Of a stretch of 64,000 bases of DNA, positions 17,517-24,928 are shown piece after piece. A program made the translations under genes and the position numbers. The notes below the pieces were generated by a model. The model was not told where the DNA came from and did no database searches. It saw only the letters and a list, made by a program, of their open reading frames with translations. Positions within the stretch are counted from its first letter, which is position 1. Every line of letters begins with the position of its first letter. The stretch comes from JABJMC01 sp964473745 (GTDB lineage: Bacteria > Patescibacteriota > Gracilibacteria > UBA1369 > UBA12473), in the NCBI GenBank assembly GCA_964473745.1, contig CAYYQE010000004.1, positions 16,333 to 80,332 on the forward strand. Direction: 5' to 3'.

Positions 17517-17584
17517 GTACATTAGCTTGACTCGTATGACATATTTAAACCTGATGGGATCGTGTTGCGTCAAACGTAACGTAC
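17517..17584 (-). repeat. 68-bp inverted-repeat element, copy 3 (opposite orientation)
   Basis: On the minus strand it reads like copy 2 at 10037, with GTACGTTACGTTTGAC at one end, TCAAGCTA...GTAC at the other and the same 68-bp length. Similarity extends to about 17500-17595, including a flanking CCCTCCTTATC block. It lies between tmRNA and the UPF0489 gene, in a stretch of about 210 bp that holds nothing else clear. Confidence 0.75.
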
Positions 17585-17678
17585 GATAAGGAGGGTTTTT
17601 TGAGATGTTAATTTTGATTTACTTGAGTTAGAGCATAAAAATTTTGGAGATAATGAGTGTTGCTGACATAATGCGACC

Positions 17679-18377
17679 ATGTATGATCAAAGTTTTTGGT
17701 TAAAAGGAAGCAAGGGGAACAATGCTTTTTCTTATGAAAAACGTGGTGAAAATCCGCGTTTATTTGTCCCCCCGATTGTTGAGGGCGGTTTTGCTGATTT
17801 GAAAATTGGGAAGGAGGTGGCGTTTGAAGATTTTGAGGAGGGGAAACTGAAGAGTTGTGTGGGGCTTGAAAGTTTTGTGAAGATGGATTTTTTGGGAACG
17901 CCGGGAGTTGTTTTTGATAATCATAATCATGCCTTTTATTTTTGGCAGGAGGCGGTTAATAAGGGGTTAATTAAACCTGGAGCGACGCTCGTGCATGTGG
18001 ACCAACATAAAGACACTCGTGAGCCGGCCGAGCCTTATCGTGGAGCTAATTTAGTGGATGCGTTTAAGTACACAAACGAAGTGTTGAATGTGGGGAATTA
18101 TATTCCGCCAGCTGTGGAGTGTGGGTTGATTGGCGAAGTGATTTCAATAACGAGTGAGGCGGGGTTAAACGAGGTTGCGCGACAAGGGAATGTGATTTTG
18201 AACTTGGATTTAGACTTTTTTGTGCCGGAAATGGAGGTGGGCTTTGAAAAGGCGCGGGAATTTTTGCGCGCACAGGCGGAAAAAGCAGATTTTATCACAA
18301 TTGCGACTAGTCCGTTTTTTATTGATCAGGAAGGGGTTTTGGAGGTATTGGCAGCCTTCTTTATCCCACAAAAGTAA
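17679..18377 (+). CDS. UPF0489 family protein (arginase-like fold)
   Basis: Matches the UPF0489 family, whose members have a ureohydrolase-like fold; some are peptide arginases in RiPP pathways and the eukaryotic member is C5orf22. Metal-ligand motifs are visible: VFDNHNHAFYFW near residue 85, HVDQHKDTREP near 108 and LNLDLDFF near 173. There is no signal peptide. The length of 232 is typical of bacterial members. The 3' end overlaps the convergent methyltransferase by 52 bp. Whether it acts on arginine, a peptide or something else cannot be told. Confidence 0.7.
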   Translation: MYDQSFWLKGSKGNNAFSYEKRGENPRLFVPPIVEGGFADLKIGKEVAFEDFEEGKLKSCVGLESFVKMDFLGTPGVVFDNHNHAFYFWQEAVNKGLIKPGATLVHVDQHKDTREPAEPYRGANLVDAFKYTNEVLNVGNYIPPAVECGLIGEVISITSEAGLNEVARQGNVILNLDLDFFVPEMEVGFEKAREFLRAQAEKADFITIATSPFFIDQEGVLEVLAAFFIPQK

Positions 18378-19123
18378 TAGAAATTTTGATTTTTGGTGTC
18401 GCGGCGAATTGGGGAATTGGCTTCAAAAATTTCAGTTTGGGGGAACATATTGCGTAAGCGACGGTACGAAATAATAGATTCGTAAGCCAAAGGAATGTCA
18501 TCGTGTTCGTGAAGCGAGGCATAATCTTCGTAATTTTCAAACCATTCATCAGCGATGCCAATAAAACCGCCAGGTTTGGTAACGCGTTGGATTTCCTTAG
18601 CGGCAGTTGGTTTAACACTATCGTGTAGAAGATGAAAAACAAAACTAGCCAGGCAAATATCTATAGAGTTGTCTTTTAGAGGGATTTTTTCGCAGGAAGC
18701 AACGATTCCTTTTGAATGGCGGAGTTTTTCGTAAATTTTGAATTTAAGAAGAGAGTTTATAAGAGCGGAAGGGAATTGAAATTCTCTCATTTGAGTTTTG
18801 CTTATAACACGTTCAGAAACATCCAGCATAATAAGTTTAGTTTTTTCAAGTAGGCCAACGCGAGCCAGTTCTTGCATAACAAGAAGGGAAGTCATGGCTC
18901 CGACAGCTGGTCCGACATCGAGAATTTTAATTTGTTTTACAGCTTGAAGGCGGCGCATTTGATTTAAAATGTACATACGAATGCTTCGGGTGATTCCCAA
19001 ATTTCCTTCAATGATAAAATAATCAGTGAGAAGTTTTTCTTCAATGTAATCAGTTAGGCCGCCAAAGCGAATAATTGAAGAGGTGACAAAGTCGTCGACA
19101 GATGGAGGTTTTTGACGCGTCAT
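18326..19123 (-). CDS. Class I SAM-dependent methyltransferase
   Basis: A Rossmann-fold methyltransferase of 265 residues. Motif I is ILDVGPAVGAMTS near residue 65, the acidic strand LIMLDVSERV near 98, motif IV ICLASFVFHLLHD near 160, and a post-motif GGFIGIADEWFENY near 190 typical of Methyltransf_11/25 proteins. The substrate is unknown. It is transcribed divergently from the TrmB-family regulator, and both starts carry the same motif, so it is probably regulated by that protein. The C-terminus overlaps the UPF0489 gene. Confidence 0.75.
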   Translation of the reverse strand: MTRQKPPSVDDFVTSSIIRFGGLTDYIEEKLLTDYFIIEGNLGITRSIRMYILNQMRRLQAVKQIKILDVGPAVGAMTSLLVMQELARVGLLEKTKLIMLDVSERVISKTQMREFQFPSALINSLLKFKIYEKLRHSKGIVASCEKIPLKDNSIDICLASFVFHLLHDSVKPTAAKEIQRVTKPGGFIGIADEWFENYEDYASLHEHDDIPLAYESIISYRRLRNMFPQTEIFEANSPIRRDTKNQNFYYFCGIKKAANTSKTPS

Positions 19124-19147
19124 TTGTGTAAATTAATTGACACAAAA
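19123..19147 (-). promoter_or_regulatory. Operator-like motif at the methyltransferase start
   Basis: Read toward the methyltransferase it contains TTGTGTCAATTAATTTACAC, internally symmetric (TTTGTGT...ACACAAA). It shares the pattern TTGT, CAAT, TAATTTACA with the site at 19226-19247 next to the regulator start, in mirror orientation. Confidence 0.5.
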
Positions 19148-19151
19148 TCGG

Positions 19152-19192
19152 GGAAGAGTTATGATGGGCTCCCAGATAGGGGGAGCTCTTCA
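19152..19192. other. Palindrome in the divergent intergenic region
   Basis: GAAGAG...CTCTTC encloses GGCTCCC...GGGGAGC, giving an imperfect hairpin with A/U-rich DNA on the regulator side. It may insulate the two divergent units or serve as an extra protein site. Confidence 0.4.
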
Positions 19193-19225
19193 TGGAGGCA
19201 TGAAGTGTAGTTTTTTTTAGCTTTA

Positions 19226-19247
19226 TTGTCAATCCTAATTTACAAAT
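19226..19247 (+). promoter_or_regulatory. Operator-like motif at the regulator start
   Basis: TTGTCAATCCTAATTTACAA lies a few bases before the regulator ATG. It is the mirror partner of the site at 19123-19147, so both divergent genes carry it directly at their starts. Confidence 0.5.
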
Positions 19248-19252
19248 TTATT

Positions 19253-20020
19253 ATGTTGGAACTTTTAAAAAAATTCGGCTTACCAGAAAAAGAGGCACAG
19301 ATTTATTTAGCCTTGTTAGAATTAGGGCCATCATTGGTGAGTGAGGTGGCTAAACGGTCAAAAGTTTCACGAACAAATGTTTATCATCTTTTGAATGCCT
19401 TGCTTTCGAGGGGTTTGGTTATTTCTACGCCAGTTGAAAGTTCTTCAAAAATGATTTTTTCAGCGGAGAATCCGTCACGAATTTTGCAAATGCTACAAAA
19501 TGAACGGGATAAATTTGAAAGACTTTATAAAGAAGCGCAAAAAGTAATGCCAGAGTTTGAATCTATTTATAATAAAAAAGACGGAAAACTTAAGATTCGG
19601 TTTTTTGAAGGGGTAGAAGGAGTTATTACTGCGTATGAAGACACCCTAACTTCTGAAACAGAAATCTTAGCGTATGCTTCGGTGGAGCATCAACATTCGT
19701 TTTTCCCAGGTTATTTCCCAGCGTATTATACGCGACGGGCCAAAAAAGGGATTCCGGTACGATGTTTTTTGGCTGATAGTGATGAAACACGGAGGGTCAA
19801 AAAATCCGATGAAGCTCATTTACGGCAAACTTGTATTGTCCCGAAAAAGTTTGAAATTTCTCCGGAAATAAATATTTATGATAATAAAATTGCGATTCTT
19901 TCTTTAAAGGAAAAATTTGGCGCAATTATTGAAAGTAAAGAAGTGGCCGAGGCTTTTCGGAAAATGTTTGAGCTCGCGTATGAACGGGCCGGGGAATATG
20001 ATAAGGAGGTTAAAAATTAG
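19253..20020 (+). CDS. TrmB-family transcriptional regulator
   Basis: The N-terminal winged helix (LPEKEAQIYLALLELGP, then VAKRSKVSRTNVYHLLNAL, residues 8-55) is the TrmB signature. A helical linker follows (about 75-105), then an effector/HKD-like C-terminal domain (KLKIRFFEGVEG through EVAEAFRKMFELAYERA). The family controls sugar and other metabolic genes, mostly in Archaea, and is recurrent in CPR genomes. The ATG at 19253 (MLELLKKF) is chosen over an upstream TTG because it begins at the domain and follows the motif. It is divergent from the methyltransferase, which is its likely target. Confidence 0.82.
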   Translation: MLELLKKFGLPEKEAQIYLALLELGPSLVSEVAKRSKVSRTNVYHLLNALLSRGLVISTPVESSSKMIFSAENPSRILQMLQNERDKFERLYKEAQKVMPEFESIYNKKDGKLKIRFFEGVEGVITAYEDTLTSETEILAYASVEHQHSFFPGYFPAYYTRRAKKGIPVRCFLADSDETRRVKKSDEAHLRQTCIVPKKFEISPEINIYDNKIAILSLKEKFGAIIESKEVAEAFRKMFELAYERAGEYDKEVKN

Positions 20021-20136
20021 GAAAAGCCCCCGAATTCCTTCGCTGACTGGAGGGAACCTTCTCAGATCATGATCTTCGAAGAACCCCTCTCGCCTATCGG
20101 CGGGACGTTACGCGAAGAAACACGAAGACTTTCCCT
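20021..20136 (+). ncRNA. Structured dispersed element, copy 1
   Basis: The conserved core reads CTGGAGGGAACC, then a hairpin, then GAACCCCTC, then CGCCTATCGGCGGGACGTT. Predicted pairs are GAGGG/CCCTC, CTTC...AGAT/ATCT...GAAG and CTTCG/CGAAG. Copies at 27856 and 35932 keep the same pairs with different bases. It lies between convergent regulator and efp genes. Function is unknown. Confidence 0.6.
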
Positions 20137-20149
20137 AGTCTATGCCTTC

Positions 20150-20710
20150 CTATACCCTCTCACAATATTCACCGGTTTCGGTGTTGACGCGGATAGTGGC
20201 ACCTTCTTTAACAAAAATTGGGACAGAAATGGTGACCCCGGTTTCGAGTTTGGCAGGTTTGGTGACTTTACCCTGAGCAGTGTCGCCACGCATTCCTTCG
20301 GCGGTTTCTACAACCTTTAAATTCACCTTCGGGGGAAGTTGGACGTTAATTGGCTGACCGTCAAAACTTTGAATATCAACATCCGAGCCATCTAAAAGAT
20401 AATTAGTTTTGTCGCCGAGAGCCTCTTTGGAAAAGTTAAATTGCTCGTAGGTTTCACTATCCATAAAAAAGTAATCATCGCCTTGTGAGTAGAGGAATTG
20501 GGCGCGTGAAAAACCAACTTCAGCGGGTTCGACTTTGTCGTTGCCCTGAAAAGTCATGGGAAGAGAATTGCCAGTTAAAAGGCTTTTTACAGTGGTTTTC
20601 ATAACGCCGCTGCCGCGAGCTTGTTTAGAAAACGAGGCGGTGGTTACAATGTAAGGATGGCCGTCGACTTGAATGGCGGTTCCGACACGAAGTTGAGCAA
20701 TTGAGTACAT
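20150..20710 (-). CDS. efp: Elongation factor P
   Basis: Translation factor that binds the ribosome E/P site and relieves stalling at polyproline. At 186 residues it has the three-barrel layout: KOW-like N-domain, then the OB folds with YFFMDSETYEQFNF and the C-terminal GVTISVPIFVKEGATIRVNTETGEY. The tip loop reads SKQARGSGVMKTTV, so arginine occupies the position that is lysine in lysylated EF-P. That resembles the arginine-tip class (EarP-type or YeiP-like). No modification gene is recognisable in the window. It is 10 bp downstream of the membrane protein gene on the same strand. Confidence 0.9.
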   Translation of the reverse strand: MYSIAQLRVGTAIQVDGHPYIVTTASFSKQARGSGVMKTTVKSLLTGNSLPMTFQGNDKVEPAEVGFSRAQFLYSQGDDYFFMDSETYEQFNFSKEALGDKTNYLLDGSDVDIQSFDGQPINVQLPPKVNLKVVETAEGMRGDTAQGKVTKPAKLETGVTISVPIFVKEGATIRVNTETGEYCERV

Positions 20711-20720
20711 GAAATGGGAA

Positions 20721-21956
20721 TTAAGGATTTTTTGATTTCGGCGCTAGCATAATGCCTAATGCACTATAAAAAAAGATTAAAAATGGGGTGTAAAGTAAGC
20801 TGTTGACGAAAACAGAGTGAATTAATAAGCCGCAAAAGCCAGCGAAAACCCCGAGAGCAAAAGGGTCATGACGATTTTTGAAGCTGAGCCAAAAGATGGT
20901 GAAAAGGAGCCAAAGATAGGCTAAAGCGCCAAGCAAGCCAGTGGTCGCGAGGATGGTGAGTAGCGTGGAGTCTGATCCACTGGCGGCGTGATGTGTGTCT
21001 TCTCGGATAAAGCCGTAGTCTCGTTGCGCGTAAGCATAGGTGTTATACCCAACCCCCAGAAAAAGATGTTCTTGGAAAATCGTAACGGCGTTTTGCCAGG
21101 ATTCAATGCGGAGCCGGGCAGTAGCATCGGGAAGTTCGGCAGTTTCAGTTACAAGTGATTTAGCGCTGTAAAGCATGTCGCTGACACGTTCTTCGGCGCG
21201 ATCTGATAATGGGATAAGAATTAAAAGGGCTAAGAGTCCGGTGATTAGAAGTTTGCGTGACTTGAGTAGGCCAATTAAGCCCGCACCAACTAAAAAAGCT
21301 AAATAAGAACTGCGAGAATAAGTTAGGAAAAGCGCTACAACTAAAACGATCAATAAAGAAATTAAAGGAATTTTTTGGTGCCAGGAATGTTTATTGGTTA
21401 GTTTCCCAAGAACAAGACAACTTACAAAAGCCAACATTCCTCCCACAAAATTAGGATCAAACCAGGTAGATAATAAACGATTAATGTGTGGATCCCAACC
21501 TTCTTCGCGTGCTAATTCCGTAAAATCAGGATAAATTTGGAGTTGAATAAATCCAAAAACAGCCACTAAAAAAGCAGCCCCAAAAATAAGATATTGAAGC
21601 TTGAATTTAAGGCGCGTGTTTTGGGCAAGATCAAGCGTAATAAAGGTCAGTAAAAAATATTCAATAAAGCGAACCAAATAAAGCCCGCTAAATAAAGTTT
21701 CTGAAGAAGTTAGGGTGCGTGAACCATTAATTAGACTGATAAAAGCAATGGCCGCAAAAATTAGAAAAGGCTTCCATAAACTGCTTTTTGGCCATTTGCG
21801 TTCTATAAATATTTTGTAGAAAAGCCATAATCCAACAAGAATGGCGACCAAGAGATCGTTGGGGAGGATTTCGGGGCCCAGAGGCAAACGTGTTAATTCG
21901 CCGGTGGCCGCGAAAATAAAAATAAGAGCAATTAAGAAAAAGAGAAATTTTTTCAT
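20721..21956 (-). CDS. O-antigen ligase / Wzy-like polytopic membrane protein
   Basis: 411 residues with about 10-12 hydrophobic segments and one larger loop (about residues 275-320). The loop contains RIESWQNAVTIFQEHLFLGVGYNTY and a downstream Gly/Asp stretch, the layout of the Wzy_C/WaaL superfamily. The TYSRSSYLAFL motif near residue 215 is also typical. Such enzymes polymerise or ligate polysaccharide or glycosylate surface proteins from lipid-linked donors. It is the first gene of a unit with efp. The substrate is unknown. Confidence 0.75.
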   Translation of the reverse strand: MKKFLFFLIALIFIFAATGELTRLPLGPEILPNDLLVAILVGLWLFYKIFIERKWPKSSLWKPFLIFAAIAFISLINGSRTLTSSETLFSGLYLVRFIEYFLLTFITLDLAQNTRLKFKLQYLIFGAAFLVAVFGFIQLQIYPDFTELAREEGWDPHINRLLSTWFDPNFVGGMLAFVSCLVLGKLTNKHSWHQKIPLISLLIVLVVALFLTYSRSSYLAFLVGAGLIGLLKSRKLLITGLLALLILIPLSDRAEERVSDMLYSAKSLVTETAELPDATARLRIESWQNAVTIFQEHLFLGVGYNTYAYAQRDYGFIREDTHHAASGSDSTLLTILATTGLLGALAYLWLLFTIFWLSFKNRHDPFALGVFAGFCGLLIHSVFVNSLLYTPFLIFFYSALGIMLAPKSKNP

Positions 21957-22020
21957 ATGGTCAGCTTATCGTAACGTCGCCATGTTTTCCAGGGGACCCC
22001 CGGGGTGGTACAATGCGCCC

Positions 22021-22617
22021 ATGAAAAAATTGCTTATTGCCACTGGGAATATTGGGAAATTTGGGGAGATTTTTGCCGTGCTAAAAGATTTGCCGTATGA
22101 ATTAATTTCGTTAAAAGATCTTTCGGGCGGGACGCAGGTTGAAGAAGACGGAGCAACGCATGATGAGAATGCTTTTAAAAAAGCACGGCATTTTTTTAAA
22201 GAAACTGGGCTTATAACCGTGGGTGAAGATTCGGGGCTAGAGGTAGATGCTTTGAAAGGCGAATTAGGGTTGCATACTCGTCGTTTTGGGGCAGGAGAGG
22301 AGGCTTCTGACGAGGTTTGGTTGGAGCATTTTTTAGAAAGAATGGAAAATGTTTCAGAGGATAAGCGAACAGCGCGATTTGTGTGTTCAGCAGCGCTTAT
22401 TTTGGAAGACGGGACAGAGCATCTTTTTCACGGAACAGCGGAGGGGATTATTACACATCAACCCGAAGCAACTATTTTGCCAGGGTTGCCACTTAGTTCA
22501 GTGTTTAAGCCAAATGGTTTTGATCGGGTGTACGCTGGTTTAACGAAAAACGAAAAGGCCCAGATTAGTCATCGGGGCCTAGCGATTGGTAAAGTCCGAG
22601 AGTTTTTACTCGGTTGA
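22021..22617 (+). CDS. rdgB: Non-canonical purine NTP pyrophosphatase
   Basis: HAM1/RdgB family enzyme that hydrolyses dITP, XTP and similar nucleotides to monophosphates, cleaning the nucleotide pool. Motifs: LIATGNIGKFGEI at the N-terminus; VGEDSGLEVDALKGELG near residue 70; LPGLPLSSVFKPNGFD near residue 160; and a C-terminal ISHRGLAI. The length of 198 is normal. The ATG at 22021 (MKKLLIATGN) is the family start; the longer frame upstream overlaps the neighbouring gene and is not used. The 3' end overlaps the convergent lipoprotein gene by 12 bp. Confidence 0.93.
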   Translation: MKKLLIATGNIGKFGEIFAVLKDLPYELISLKDLSGGTQVEEDGATHDENAFKKARHFFKETGLITVGEDSGLEVDALKGELGLHTRRFGAGEEASDEVWLEHFLERMENVSEDKRTARFVCSAALILEDGTEHLFHGTAEGIITHQPEATILPGLPLSSVFKPNGFDRVYAGLTKNEKAQISHRGLAIGKVREFLLG

Positions 22618-23034
22618 TTCTGTTGAAGTTTCTTCGACGTCGGATTCTCCATAAGCTCCGGCTGGTTCAATAATCACAAGAACTTTAAGTGGAGCACCTT
22701 CCCCTTGAGAGGAGACAGTGTAGTCAGCGTTGTTGCCATCTTTAATAAAATGACGACCTTTAGAAGAGGCAGAAGACAACACCCAGCCATTAGCTTCCAT
22801 AGCCATTTCAATGAAAGCAAAACAGTCACTAGCAGTTGCGATAACTTCGTAGTGATGGTTTTCGACGGGGCCAGAAATTACAGTGCGAGACCAAACCGCA
22901 TCATCTGGTAGGGCAATATCAGCCCAACCTTCAATGGGCCCCTCGTAAGCATATTCGATTTTGGATCCGCCGCAGGCGACTAGGGATATGGATAGAATGG
23001 TTAGAGCGATAAGGGTTGCGAGAAGTTTTTTCAT
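22606..23034 (-). CDS. Small lipoprotein of unknown function
   Basis: The predicted start MKKLLATLIALT begins a lipoprotein signal peptide with lipobox LVAC, so the mature protein would be anchored at Cys about residue 21. The rest, of about 120 residues, resembles small periplasmic-type lipoproteins with a WADIALPDDAVW segment and an acidic Thr/Ser tail. No family is recognised. A longer frame upstream exists, but the signal peptide fixes the start at 23034. It is convergent with rdgB. Confidence 0.7.
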   Translation of the reverse strand: MKKLLATLIALTILSISLVACGGSKIEYAYEGPIEGWADIALPDDAVWSRTVISGPVENHHYEVIATASDCFAFIEMAMEANGWVLSSASSKGRHFIKDGNNADYTVSSQGEGAPLKVLVIIEPAGAYGESDVEETSTESTE

Positions 23035-23148
23035 GATTTTTAGGATTAGAAGTAAGATTTTTTGGAAAATTTGGGGCGCGTCGAAAAATAGCATTTTTTA
23101 CAGTGCATGGCAAGGTTGTTGGGACAACTGAATGATGAAAATGATGCT

Positions 23149-23191
23149 AGCCCCGCCCCGAACGACTTTGTGGCCGAACGGGACGGGGGCT
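23149..23191 (-). terminator. GC-rich hairpin after cassette gene 1
   Basis: AGCCCCGCCCCG pairs with CGGGACGGGGGCT, 17 bp downstream of the stop on the minus strand. Only a weak T run follows. Cassette gene 2 has an equivalent hairpin in the same place. Confidence 0.5.
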
Positions 23192-23207
23192 GCGCGGGTC
23201 GTGGGCA

Positions 23208-23489
23208 TCAATCGCGGCGGTGCGAGGCCTCGTCAGGGACGGTTGAGCCGCTGGACCGATAGAAGTGATCCAGTACTGCATCTGTCTGCGGCGAGGGGCC
23301 CGCGGGCTGGTTGGTGGGGATCGGGATCGGGGCCGGGGGCGGCTTGTGGGTCAGGCGGGGCTTGCCGTCCTGGACAAAGATCTCCACGAGGACCTGTTCG
23401 TCGGAGGACTGGAGGACGTAGGTGCCGTCTGGCAGGTTGCCCTCGGACGTCAGGTCGATTTCGAGCGTGATAATGTGTGGGCTGGACAT
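23208..23489 (-). CDS. Cassette gene 1: small GC-rich hypothetical protein
   Basis: 93 residues, family unknown. The N-terminal half contains the motif EGNLPDGTYVL...EIFVQDGKPR, which aligns with EGDLLDGVYDVF...EFTVEDGEIG of cassette gene 2. The second half is proline-rich (PPPAPIPIPTNQPAGP) and unlike gene 2. Base composition is visibly far more GC-rich than neighbouring genes, and the codon choice (CTG, GAC, GAG, CCG) differs from the surrounding genes, which suggests foreign origin. An opposite-strand frame over the same bases is judged a shadow, because the shared motif and the leader structure fit the minus strand. Confidence 0.6.
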   Translation of the reverse strand: MSSPHIITLEIDLTSEGNLPDGTYVLQSSDEQVLVEIFVQDGKPRLTHKPPPAPIPIPTNQPAGPSPQTDAVLDHFYRSSGSTVPDEASHRRD

Positions 23490-23536
23490 ATGTGGTTCAG
23501 CCTTTCATGTTCGGGGATGCGACTCCTCTACGTAAT

Positions 23537-23585
23537 GGGTGCCGCTTTTTATCTTTACAGTTATTAAAAACAAAAAGCGGCATCC
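23537..23585 (-). promoter_or_regulatory. Conserved 14-bp leader hairpin of cassette gene 1
   Basis: GGGTGCCGCTTTTT and AAAAAGCGGCATCC form a long stem around a loop of about 20 nt. It lies 48 bp upstream of the gene start on the minus strand. The same loop and stem occur before cassette gene 2. Confidence 0.65.
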
Positions 23586-23611
23586 AAGAGGTTATTCATC
23601 ATTCAGTTGTC

Positions 23612-23761
23612 AAAGTCTATGTTTTAGAGAGAATTTAACGACTGAAAATAGTATTAAACTCCACCCTAGAATATAGATCTGGGTCAATCCCCAGAAGTAG
23701 ATCGCTAGAGTAAGGATTAGCTGCCTACTTCTATGGATGACTGAATCAGGGTGGTGTTTGT
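23612..23761 (-). repeat. Conserved spacer S1 between cassettes
   Basis: 150 bp closely similar to 24929-25080. Internal inverted repeats are CCACCCT/AGGGTGG (23661 and 23748), a CTGGG-TCAAT-CCCCAG hairpin and AGAAGTAG/CTACTTCT. The outer cassette repeats face each other across it, so it could form one long cruciform or RNA stem. It is upstream of cassette gene 1, so it may hold its promoter. Confidence 0.7.
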
Positions 23762-23797
23762 GACAACTGAATGATGAAAGTAAGCGCAGAGGCCTAA

Positions 23798-23829
23798 GCC
23801 CAGCCGACCCCAGGAAGGGCCGGCTGGGC
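23798..23829 (-). terminator. GC-rich hairpin after cassette gene 2
   Basis: GCCCAGCCGACC (23798-23809) pairs with GGCCGGCTGGGC (23818-23829). A second hairpin, CCACGTCT/AGACGTGG, overlaps the stop codon region. There is no strong T run. Confidence 0.5.
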
Positions 23830-23851
23830 AACGCGCCACGTCTGTATGGGC

Positions 23852-24793
23852 CTAGACGTGGGCCTCCGGGGGCTGCTCCTCGGAGGCGGGCGGCGGCTCG
23901 GGGGACAGGGCCTCGGGGAGCTCGTAGGCCAGCACCTTGTGGGCGCGGGCCAGGAGGCTGGAGACCTGCTCGTGGTCCTCGAAGCCGAGGGCTTCGAGGG
24001 AGGTGGAGCTGGAGCAGTGCTCGTGGCCGCAGCTGGGGCAGGGCAGGTAGCCGAGCTCGGAGAGCTGGCCCAGGTTGGTCGCGAGCTCCTCGATCAGGTA
24101 GACCTCCTGGGCCCACTGCGCGGCCAAGGCCGCCATGTCCGCGAAGTCGCCGAAGTAGTCCGGGCTGTGCATCACGTCGCAGTGGGGGCACACCTGTTCC
24201 TGCAGGGTGGCCACGATCTCCTCAACCTTGTGCAGCTGGATCTTGATGGTCTCGGGGTTGAAGGTGGAGTGGGGGGAGCGGGAGCGGCGGGACGGGCTGC
24301 CCATGCCCGCGTCCAGGTCGTCGAAGAAGGGATCTTCGAGCAGGATGTCGAGCAGGGAGTTGCCCTGCAGGAACTGGATCGGGCAGTGGCCGTTCATGGG
24401 GCAGCGGTGGCAGCGGTTGGTGGGCTGGCGGGAACGGCGATCGAAGAGGCCGCCCAAGCCATCGAGGAAGCGCGGGAGGCGCGGCTCGCGGTGACCGGAG
24501 AAGTGACCGAAGAGGCCACTCAGGTCGATCTCGATGATCTCGATCACCTCGATCACCGGCTCCTGCGTGCTGAAGGCCGGGCCGATCTCGCCGTCCTCGA
24601 CGGTGAATTCGCCGACGGGCTCGTTGTTCTCGGTGCGGACCATCTCGAACACATCGTAGACGCCGTCGAGCAGGTCGCCCTCGAACGTCACGATGCCCTC
24701 ATTGATGTGAACCTCGAACTGCTCCTGCTCCGGCTGCTGCTCGTCGTCGTTTCCGGCGGGGGTGATGCGCAACTGCGCGAGGTACTGGTACAT
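23852..24793 (-). CDS. Cassette gene 2: GC-rich cysteine-motif hypothetical protein
   Basis: 313 residues, family unknown. The N-terminal domain (about residues 28-75) shares the EGxLxDGxY...FxVxDG motif with cassette gene 1. Downstream are a CHRCPMNGHC cluster (about residue 134), CPHCDVMH (about 213) and CPSCGHEHC (about 272), likely metal-binding, plus acidic helical stretches and a Pro/Glu-rich tail. No signal peptide. The start has a clear Shine-Dalgarno sequence (CAGGAG about 8 nt before ATG), unlike most genes here. It is strikingly GC-rich compared with the host genes. The long opposite-strand frame (about 316 codons) is treated as a shadow of this gene. Confidence 0.65.
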   Translation of the reverse strand: MYQYLAQLRITPAGNDDEQQPEQEQFEVHINEGIVTFEGDLLDGVYDVFEMVRTENNEPVGEFTVEDGEIGPAFSTQEPVIEVIEIIEIDLSGLFGHFSGHREPRLPRFLDGLGGLFDRRSRQPTNRCHRCPMNGHCPIQFLQGNSLLDILLEDPFFDDLDAGMGSPSRRSRSPHSTFNPETIKIQLHKVEEIVATLQEQVCPHCDVMHSPDYFGDFADMAALAAQWAQEVYLIEELATNLGQLSELGYLPCPSCGHEHCSSSTSLEALGFEDHEQVSSLLARAHKVLAYELPEALSPEPPPASEEQPPEAHV

Positions 24794-24852
24794 TGACTGT
24801 CTCCTGACAGCAAGCTTGTGATAAAGCCTGCGGGTTGAGGCATCTCTGCTAA

Positions 24853-24901
24853 TGGATGCCGCTTCTTATCTTTACAGTTATTAAAAACAAAAAGCGGCAC
24901 C
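24853..24901 (-). promoter_or_regulatory. Conserved 14-bp leader hairpin of cassette gene 2
   Basis: GGATGCCGCTTCTT and AAAAAGCGGCACCC around the same loop as at 23537. Differences between the copies mostly keep pairing or change G-C to G-U type pairs. Confidence 0.65.
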
Positions 24902-24928
24902 CAAAAGGTTATTCATCATTCAGTTGTC

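Larger units (their letters stand above)
23123..23611 (-). mobile_element. TIR-bounded cassette 1
   Basis: GACAACTGAATGATGAA at 23123-23139 and its exact reverse complement at 23595-23611 enclose one minus-strand gene, its downstream GC-rich hairpin and its A/T-rich leader hairpin. The arrangement is repeated in cassette 2 with another gene. No transposase or integrase is inside or nearby. Confidence 0.6.
23762..24928 (-). mobile_element. TIR-bounded cassette 2
   Basis: The same 17-bp repeat lies at 23762-23778, with its exact reverse complement at 24912-24928. Between them are a GC-rich hairpin, gene 2 and the leader hairpin, in the same order as in cassette 1. Confidence 0.6.

Noticed and set aside
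23594..23779. S1 with its facing repeats as an integron attC site
   Set aside because: The paired arms and length recall attC, but the GTTRRRY/RYYYAAC core is absent and there is no integrase, so I do not call it an integron.
23846..24796. Long plus-strand frame of about 316 codons across cassette gene 2
   Set aside because: It is the mirror frame of the GC-rich minus-strand gene. The minus frame has a Shine-Dalgarno site, the shared N-terminal motif with cassette gene 1 and Cys motifs; the plus product is low-complexity Val/Glu/Leu.
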